Positions 56,101 through 64,000 of a stretch of DNA of 64,000 bases are shown piece by piece. Below the pieces are notes generated by a model that ran no database searches, was not told the DNA's origin, and saw only the letters and a program-made list of their open reading frames with translations. The stretch comes from Ischnura elegans (lineage: Eukaryota; Arthropoda; Insecta; Odonata; Coenagrionidae), in the NCBI RefSeq assembly GCF_921293095.1, contig NC_060251.1, forward strand, positions 58,297,585 to 58,361,584, written 5' to 3'. The translations under genes were made by a program, and so were the position numbers. Position 1 is the first letter of the stretch, and the number at the start of each line of letters is the position of its first letter.

Positions 56101-59100
56101 TGGCCGATTGTTTTGCAAGGAGTAAACCCTTTTAATCCAGGGAAACCCTTCTTTCTTACCTATGGATGCGCCTACATTTGGGCATTTGTCGTCGACATAT
56201 TAACACATTCAATGCGGGCCTGATTTTCATTAAAGTTGTCAAAATCTGCCGTTTAAATAAGAAAGAAAGATAGAGGAAGTTTTCTGTGCCACAACTTCCG
56301 TTAAAATACTGATTTTTACAAATGACGCACATGGTTTGAAAGAGGGAAGCTTGCTGAAGGCCATACACACGATCCAAAGACTCTGAAGTCGATATTAGTG
56401 ACGTGCGGAGGTGGAGAGAGGGCACTTGGCCACACTGATTGTGTTAACAGAGTGGACAGGAAAGGAATTATGCGAAATGGGTAGTACCTTGGGAAATGCT
56501 GGGAGGCACCCCCTGCCTTGAGGGATAGCCGGAAAGAGTTATGCTGCCTTAGTGATCAGTTACAGTGAGGGAAAGTGCACTTGAGCTCTACCTGAGTAGC
56601 AATAAATATTTTGGGAAACTGCCATAGGTAGTTGAGCAATGATCATTATTTGAAAAAAAATTCCTGCGGTGAGTGTAAAAAATGTTCCTGCTGTCTAAGG
56701 GTTAAGCAAAAGACGACCCATTAAGCCGTCATGCCTCATGTAGGGTGTAGAGCCTTCTATGCATGCTAAATCTCTGTTATGAAGAAAGCTGGTTTTGAGT
56801 TTCAAAATAATAGGGAAAGGCACTGAGAACCTTTGACTGCATGGTATGTTGTCTGTGGCAGTGTCGTGCTTGGAAATACGATGGGCATGGGTACTTATTA
56901 AGTTTAATTTTTAAAATATGGCTCAAATACTCAGTGATGATTTGAACACTTCTGTCAGAGTTAATTATACTATTCACTATGTGTCAGGGTTGTTCCTAGA
57001 AGTTTCTTCTGTACTTAAGAAATTCTAAAGGATTACTGAAACAATGTAATTATCATGTTCACAATGTCAGAAATTAGTATTCTGTCAATCATTCCTTCCA
57101 TATCAATGGATTGCAAATTGAACATCATGGAAATATCCTTGGGTTTCCAATTACTTAAAAGATAAAAAAATAACTCGAGTAACCTTTTGAAATGATCCAA
57201 TAGCAAGTATGCATTTGACATGCTGTAATATATTCTCCAGTAGTTGTATTAAGGTTGTGTAATTAGTCACTGTCTAACAGAGTACAGTAAATTTACTTGA
57301 CTTCTGTAGTGATTATTAATGAATAAAACTTATCTATTTGAATATCACCGATGTATTTGTATTATTAGTTGGTGAGCAAATTTATTATTAGGTGTTGAAG
57401 TTAGAGGTACCACTGTTAAGTTGTGTTAATGTAACCATGGTTTTGTTCACAACAATTGAAAAAATTCCCATGGACCAAGAATATAATCACTGACCTTAGT
57501 TTTTCTGGGCCACTACTTCTTGGACCTCTACATTCTGTCACGGTCCAGGCCAAATGGTCAAGCCAAAAGTCCGTGGTTTGATTGTGGTCCATTGATATCT
57601 TTTTCCCTGTGGCAATTATGGTGAATTTCACGTACGTTGACGTGGTGGTCTCAAAATATATCACACTTGCTGCCTTGTGCTGTTTTAGTGGAGATTCGGT
57701 GATCGCTTCTTGTAGTGGTCCTAGTTCTCCTTGCACCCCTTGATAGACTGCTAGGGCCTAAAATCTAGCACGATGGACCTCAGAAAATTGGTGTAGGAAT
57801 CAAGGAGCTTGGATGATGTAGTTATCAACTCAGTGGCTTGGAAAGCCAAAGTTCTGTGAATTGAAATCCGATCCAAGAGAATTTTTTCCAGAATAATGTA
57901 ACTATCCCACGGCACTCAGCTTCTCCCTATCGTATTTCAATCTCCTGGGGAAGATTCAAACTTTGTGTCTGTCGTTATTAGCCGTAAACAACACGTTGTA
58001 AACACTTTGTCTCATTTTCGTCAAACGATAGATGTGGGAAAATTATACGACGGGACCGCGATCGTCAAACGATAAATGCGGGAAAACGATACTTAGGGGA
58101 ACAATAGATGCGGGAAAAAATCACATTGTCTTTATGGAACTTAATTTGGGACCAGGAGCGGCGAACGGTGAATGCGGGAAAACGATGAATGCGGGAACGA
58201 TAAATCGGGGTTCCACTGTACATATATTTATTGAATTGACTACGTATTACTAGAGGTTAATTCAATTCAATTGTGCTCATGGAAGTTTTTAAGAGACATT
58301 AATTTTAATTCATTTCCAAATTCTGACACAATAACCATCAGCGTCCCTCTTTATCTTTTTCATAGACATCAAGCTAAGTATTCACAATAGAAAATTAACA
58401 AGGGTATTGGAAAAGTGAGAATATCTTAGAGAATACATTGTTGTACTGCCTAGTCCAGGAATTAGGTACCACACTCGAGAGTAGTTTTCAACTAGACTCG
58501 AGATGAAAAGGCACTGCTCATACATCCCTATTAACATGTATTTCGGTTAAGAGGAATAGAAGGCATTTTCCTCTATCCCTTGAATCACATAGTTTGCTGA
58601 TGGGCAGCCTGTCTGACTGAAAAAGACCATAGCAGGAAGGCAGTGTTTAAAATGTCAATGAGACGTGAAGACATCCCCTTTGCAACGTGACTCCTAACCC
58701 TAGCGTGTTTCCTTTTTACCGTCTGCTTTTTGTTATCATGCTGGTTGCAATTCATTGCCTTGGCTTCTATTTTTAAGCAATGGCTCAAGAGAAAGTCACG
58801 GACCTAACAAGGTAGTAGGGCCAGTAGGAAAAACTCTTCAGGGAAAGAATTTGAATAATTTTGTGCAAGCCGAATAGCAGTTAAAATTTACACCTGGTGC
58901 AAAAATTAAAAATTTCTGATTTGAAAGCTTTGGTTATTTTGTTTATTTATGCAATGCCTGTCTGTGATGTAAAATACAAAGGTTTTGCCAATTAAAAATT
59001 ATAAATCTATTGCCAAAATTGAACTATCAAGTACCTTAGTCTACAAAGTGGTAGTGTAAGATTCGATTTAAAAAATTTGATCGTTACACGCTTGTAAACA

Positions 59101-62100
59101 GCAATATAGACTCTAGTATATCAGCAAATATTTGTACTTTTTTTCCACACCACTATCGATGTGAATTTTTCTTAACACTAATTCTGACTGGTAATTTGAG
59201 ATTTGTTTTAGTGGGGGTATATCACACTTAATTTTGCTGAATTTTTTTACTGTGAATGTCCACTTTAAGAATGCCCAAATTGTTTTGAATTTGTGTAACT
59301 CATGCCTAGCATGATTCTTTACAGTTTTGGTGAGGGGAGACCACCCATTGAAGGAAGTCCTATTCCAGTGACATCTTACCGAGGAGGTGCACCTCGTGGT
59401 ATGTCATCTAGAGGTGGCTCATCTCTTGGTTCAAGCAGAGGAGCTGGAGGATTTAGCCGAGGAGGCCCTGGATCTCGTGGTACTTTCACTCCTCGTGCTG
59501 GATATAGCTCAGATTCCGGCAGTTCTAGAGGGTTTTCTCCAAGAGGTGGTTACTTTCATAAGGCATTCATAGTAATAATAGGCATGACTTTAAATTAGAG
59601 TTCTCGTTACTTGTGGAAATTCTGTTGTTTTGCTGTTGTGGTTGCAGATCTCATGCTGTTGTTTTGAGCACGTTCAAAAGCATGCTTTTAAAATATCGTG
59701 TTTGAAATTTGAACATTGCTTATGTTATTGAAACCTTGTAAGTCTGATGGAAGGGGATCCTGTGCAAATTATATGTATCAATTCAGCCAAGGCATTAAAT
59801 TTTTGGTCTTATCAGTGATGCAGAATGAAGTCTTCAGCAAAAAAGTGGTTTTGAATCAAATTTCTGCGTATGTTATGGGTCAAGTGACTTTTTTCTATTT
59901 TCCATTATACAGTAGACTCTCGTTATTACAACCTTATTTCGAAGTTCTCGTTAAAATGAAGCAAATTGTCGGTCCCAATGAAATGGCCTATCCAATCTAT
60001 GGTTAAAGAAATTGTTATTACGATATTTTTGGTGTTACGAAATTATGAACATCAGTCCCGGTCCCACTGACTACTAAAAGAACTTTATTACGAAGATCCA
60101 CGAATAAGCAACGGCGTTTAGGTGGATATATAATACACTGCATTATAACCATTGCACTGCGTTTAAGTTCTCCTCGTGCACTGTACGCAACAGCATCAAT
60201 TATGGTTCTTTGTTCAGTTGGAGATACTTCATTATGCTCGCAACATCATATGATAAGCTTCATTCCTGCGGAATCATGGTGACCCACTCATTACTGCTTG
60301 TAAATTGGACGTAAAGTCCTCTTCTTACGAATACAGGGGAACTTGGATAGTATTTTTTTTCCTCTTTAGCACATTTTCCTACTTAATACGACGATTTCTC
60401 TTGGTCCCAGTACCATCCGAACAAAATACAGGTAAAACTATTTGGTTAGTACGTTTTAAATAATGGTGCTTTCCTTAGTAGTACACTCAATTACTTGCCA
60501 TGATGCAACCTGTAAGTTGTTTCCTTGTATCTTTTGAAGGTGTTTAAACTTTCGAATTTATAAGTTATTATTGTTATCAGCCATTGACCTTCTTATTTTT
60601 ATCCTGTGTTTTATGTTACATCATACAATTGCAATGCAGTGTTGCATTCTGCAGGATAGCCACACTTCTCGATGCCTTGCATAGCTTTATAAACTAAAGA
60701 TTCCCAAAAGAAACGTTCATACGATTTTCATTATTACAAACCTCCAGTTTTTCGGTCTGGTGAACCTCGTAATAACAAGTGTCTACTCTTTAGCAAAATA
60801 ATGTCATCTTTTATGTTGTTATTTAAATTCGAATGTGGACAGACATTGTTATTTTGTAAGTACTAGGGCATGAAATGATAACTTATTTCTCTGGTGTCTT
60901 CATTGGATTTCCATGTGTAAGCTCTGTATCTAATTTATTTATTCATGATAGTTTTACCTCAAATGCAATGGGAAAATCACTGTTTACTGTAATTTAGTAT
61001 TGATTACTTAACCACCTTAATTTTTTAATTACTTCATTTGAGTGAACTAAATGTTACAATATGAGTTAATAAGTTAGGGTTAGTTTCCAAATAATAGGTT
61101 AGTTCTCTGAGATTTGAAATCACACACCAATATAATAATTAGGTTGATATAGGGGTAAGACAAAAAGAACATCCAGCTTTTTTAGCCTTTCTCTCACGAA
61201 AATTAAGTGAAAATGACATGAAACTTTCACCTGCTATTCGTGAGATGTTGATGTCATTAGGGAAAAGTTTCATTTATTTGTTTTGATGGAACATTTCATT
61301 GAGGAAGGCCTCAGTGTAAACTGCAACAAACCACATGTCACAGGTGGGGAGCTCATGTAGTAATGTTTGATCCATGGCCAACTGTTCTAATAGCTTGTCA
61401 TCTGGATAGTTAGGAAATGGATCCAGCCTGTAGGTAGTTGTAGATCAATGATTTAGCGTACACAAACCTTCCTTTTCAAAGAAAATGTGCCAAAATTACA
61501 TCTTGGCAATCACATTTTGGGATGTTATCAAGTTTTCTAAGTGGGTTAGAGGATTTATTAGTGCCTAATTCTAATAAATTCATCTGGACTGCTTGTTGAA
61601 TCCTCAGTAAATTTGCACTGCATTTACTAAACAGACCTAAAGAACGAACTGGAAAGAATGGGTACCTCTTTTCCATTTTTAGCTGTTAGGTCAGAAATGC
61701 CATCCCTGCAGGGGGTATGTGATTGTAAGGATTTCTAAAATTTTTTGTCATAGAAAGCTTCCAGCATCAAAGGAACCAAAAACAAGACGAGAACAGTGAA
61801 AGTAATGGATATCAGGTTGCACATTCAAGACATTCATGTTCGAAGTACTCGAGGCGTACATTCAATTTCTGTTAGTTGGTATTATATAGGAGGTGGCTGA
61901 AAACTAGGGTCGCTTGTTCTAAAGGGAATGAAATGGAAGGAAGGGTGGAGAGAAACTTTTCTGCATTTGATACTTTGTTTTACATTATACTGGTTTATCC
62001 CGTGTTTTTTTGGTACAAAATAAGTGACATGAAACGATGCCCTACATACGTCTAGAACTGTAGCTCTTTCTTGTAGGCAATGGTTTCCGTGGATCAAGCA

Positions 62101-62357
62101 GAGGTTTTGAGCGTGGGGCTCGTGGGGGACGAGGTGCTGTTGGTGGAGAGCGAGGTGGCTTTGCTGAACGCTTCCCCAGGGGTGCAGGAAGAGGAGTTGG
62201 AGTTGGAGACAGGGGGTCAAGGCCACCACCACTTCTTGGAGCCAAGCGGGGATTCCGTGGTGCACCCCCTGGTGGTCCCGCTCCCAAGAGAGGACGCTTC
62301 GAGCCTCAGGCCCGCCATAACGGGTACTCACCTCCAAGGCATGTGTTAAACAAATGA
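53170..62357 (+). CDS. RGG/RG-rich protein, probably RNA-binding
   Basis: Exons: 53170-53310 (ATG 53177), 53392-53505, 59325-59548, 62077-62338 or to the stop at 62357. Borders are GT-AG and all joints keep the frame, usually splitting an Arg or Ser codon after AG. The protein starts MAEDSGERGPGERGG and is built of Arg-Gly repeats: RGGGRGRPGRGMPRGRG, RGGRGMMRGGPP, SYRGGAPRGMSSRGG, then FRGSSRGFERGARGGRG and GAPPGGPAPKRGRFEP. RGG repeats bind RNA and are arginine-methylated in known proteins; no RRM, KH or zinc finger is seen in about 245 residues. At 62338 either the frame runs six codons to TGA or a GC donor (AAG then GCATGT) leads to an exon outside the window. The 5.8 and 2.5 kb introns carry a SINE, a palindromic element and a pogo-like element. 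I do not recognise the orthologue. Confidence 0.8.
54690..54990 (+). repeat. tRNA-derived SINE split by a palindromic element
   Basis: GGTTAAGTCCTCACCTACCA followed by GGATTCGAGTCCCGCC matches RNA polymerase III boxes A and B. The SINE is interrupted at 54767-54886 and resumes with ACCCTGGGAATGG, ending in an A-rich tail near 54990. Related copy on the minus strand at 28200. Confidence 0.6.
54767..54886. mobile_element. Palindromic miniature element, copy 2 (near-perfect palindrome)
   Basis: 120 bp, nearly perfect inverted repeat without a loop, centred on CCATGG, with ends GAAAAAATTGTATAAACC and complement. It is in the 5.8 kb intron of the RGG gene. A transcript of this intron would form a long hairpin. 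Confidence 0.9.
54991..57536. other. RGG gene intron 3, nothing recognised
   Basis: AT-rich intronic sequence without repeats or exons that I can name. Confidence 0.35.
57537..57900 (+). repeat. Two weak tRNA-SINE-like segments
   Basis: GGTCAAGCCAAAAGTCCGTG with GGTTTGATTGTGG at 57558-57590, and CAGTGGCTTGGAAAGCCAAA with TGAATTGAAATCCGATCC at 57830-57875, resemble the box A/B half of the SINE at 54.7 kb, but with more mismatches. Confidence 0.3.
58015..58222. repeat. Miniature element with repeated GCGGGAAAACGAT words
   Basis: The word ATGCGGGAAAACGAT recurs five times with variation between 58028 and 58205, and the right end ATCGGGGTTCCACTGTA read backwards is TACAGTGGAACCCCGAT, a typical pogo/Tigger-type terminus. 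Left terminus not located. Confidence 0.5.
58223..59324. other. RGG gene intron 3, last part
   Basis: Nothing recognised; it ends with the acceptor TTCTTTACAG at 59324. Confidence 0.4.
59909..60789. mobile_element. pogo-like non-autonomous element in RGG gene intron 4
   Basis: The left end CAGTAGACTCTCGTTATTAC and the right end, reverse-complemented, AGTAGACACTTGTTATTACG are inverted repeats typical of pogo/Tigger miniature elements. About 880 bp. Internal segments repeat the 'ttattacgaa' word. The left flank ends in TA; the right flank is slightly changed. Confidence 0.65.
60790..62076. other. RGG gene intron 4, last part
   Basis: No feature recognised; ends in acceptor TTCTTGTAG before the 62077 exon. 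Confidence 0.4.
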
Positions 62358-64000
62358 AACACATTGCCTTGCTGTCTCTTTTTACAGTATACTGCTGGTT
62401 GGCCTCTCATCTTCAAGATAGTGGGAAAACCTATTTAAAATTCCACCTGCTTGAACATTCCTTGTATTATCTATTTCTGGTAAATCTTTGAAACTCATTT
62501 AGTGTCTAGGACTTACTCTGAAGTTTCATACAGAGGCTATCTTTTTACCTAGACCTTTTAGTCTTAGGTGTTTCTGAGAATCCTTTTTTCATTATTCTTC
62601 CTCAATGGCTTAACTGTCACTTACCCATTTGTCATCTGCAACCTTTCCTCAGCAACAAGTCTGAGCAAAAATTAGAATTAATACTGCGATGATGTTAAAT
62701 AAGGATTATTGTGGTAATGTTGGAATTAGAAATAGGGTGGCTACCTCATCCTAGTTGTAGATTAATGTCATGTAAAGAGCATAAACCATCAATGGTAGCA
62801 TTTTATTTCATTATGGTCATAATTTATGTGTGATCTAGAAACATGTCTCTTCCCCTGGGATACAATGCTCAAAATCATGTGATGGATTGCCTCGCCTCAT
62901 ATGCCCTACCTTGCGTGTATGTGAGATGAGATTTGGTGTGCCTTAGTGATGTACTACTTTCAAGGGAGTGAGAGAGGGAGCCGTGATAACTCTGCAATGT
63001 GAGAATGGCATGAGCTTTCAAAAATCACAACCAATCAGCGACATTGGATCTATTCTTAAGGCTGAAGTGTGACATTAATCTATTTCTGATGGGAAATAAA
63101 TTTAAATTCAGATTCTTCTAAATGAAAATGATTTCCTTGTTCACATGGCTCGTGAAACTTGTGCCGGTTGCTCCTGTTTCAGTTTTTCAATTGCGAACAT
63201 TGTAAAAATGCAAACGGCATGTTGTTCGTTTACTCGTATGTGCAAGTAGGTTCTCTTCGGGTTTGAGGGAGTGAACCAATTGTACATTCTAGTTAACTCC
63301 CCCTACTTAGGTATGCTAAATTTACTAGCTGTGCGATAAAGGGTCACGTGACTCCTTGGTCACCTATCACTTGCATGCAAATGAAAGCTCAGGTATAGTC
63401 CTCCCCCCTGGGCTTCTTAATGGGAGAACCATTGGAAAGGGGTCAGTAGTATAAGAACGTTGGTGATAATAAGTTGGCAATTTGATCATTCTGTAACAAT
63501 ATTTTTAAAATACCTGATTTTTTAACATGACAAAATTGACGATAATAGTGACGAGCGATGAAGTCCTATTTACTGGTCACAGGTGGTGACCACAGTGGTC
63601 ATTACGATAGTAAGGTCTTGTAAAATTCATTTTACTTGACCTTGCAATGTTCGTGTAATGAACCAATAAAATGCAACTATTGATGCTTTTGCAATATAAC
63701 CAATGAAACCCAACTGATGATGCTGTTGCAATAAAACCAAACTGATGTACTAAACTCTTAGCCGCTAAATTGAGGTACCCTCTGCTGCTGGATTCAATTC
63801 CAACTCTGTAGCATGGGTGCCAGTTCGGGCATGTCAGGTACTCATTGGTGCATTTTTCCCTTTCCAGTGTAGCCACGCTAGCAGTTATAAGGTTAAGCAC
63901 AAGGGATGTTTTCTTTCAAACTCCGATGGGTCATGAACAGGATACAAAGTGATTGATTAAATATGATTTAATTGCTAAACATTGAGCACACTTGTGTCCT
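62358..64000. other. Right edge: no further exon found
   Basis: About 1.6 kb without a recognisable exon. If the GC-donor reading of the RGG gene is right this is its next intron; otherwise it is 3' UTR and intergenic DNA. No AATAAA was noted close after the stop. Confidence 0.35.

Noticed and set aside
62042-62364. Minus-strand and second plus-strand frames over the last RGG exon
   Set aside because: Complement or shifted reading of Arg-Gly repeats; the plus frame joins the earlier exons in phase.
1-64000. CRISPR arrays, bacterial operons, prophage
   Set aside because: No spaced direct repeats of the right kind; introns and eukaryotic gene families show this is a nuclear genome.

Overview
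The window is nuclear DNA from an arthropod, most likely an insect with a large, transposon-rich genome. It is AT-rich, genes are split by GT-AG introns of up to 11 kb, RpL35A has the lysine-rich N-terminal extension seen in insects, and the PAK exons resemble the insect kinase. The species cannot be told from the sequence.

Layout, left to right. 1-8.3 kb: the first two coding exons of a p21-activated kinase (PAK) on the minus strand; the kinase exons lie beyond the left edge, and the intron holds a dead pogo/Tigger transposase. 8.3-20.3 kb: no recognisable host gene; repeats include a 1.7 kb terminal-inverted-repeat element, a MULE-like transposase fossil, a LINE fragment, a piggyBac-like miniature element and a hAT-type miniature element. 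20.3-37.8 kb: a ciliary gene on the minus strand, the homologue of IQCG/DRC9 of the nexin-dynein regulatory complex, with six exons found and an 11.1 kb intron. 38.1-44.6 kb: RpL35A on the plus strand, divergent from DRC9 and only about 300 bp away. 44.7-52.7 kb: intergenic, with repeats. 52.9-62.4 kb: a five-exon gene on the plus strand encoding an RGG/RG-rich, presumably RNA-binding protein, possibly continuing past the last exon seen.

The most unusual object is a 5.3 kb unit (28475-33779) inside the large DRC9 intron. It has inverted ends starting CCCTGTAAAC, a TA duplication, subterminal arrays of TTGCAACGTT-like motifs, and a four-exon, phase-consistent minus-strand gene for a DUF4806-like protein. 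It reads as a DNA transposon whose only visible gene is DUF4806-like. Other notable structures are two inverted pairs of hammerhead-ribozyme-like motifs (19.3 and 32.4 kb), a four-copy element family of about 670 bp starting AATAGGGTGGTTTCC, two copies of a palindromic element with a CCATGG centre (one splitting a tRNA-derived SINE), and two hAT-type copies, each interrupted by a different insertion and each showing the other's empty site.

All gene models come from reading splice signals and translation by eye. Family names rest on remembered motifs, not on a search.
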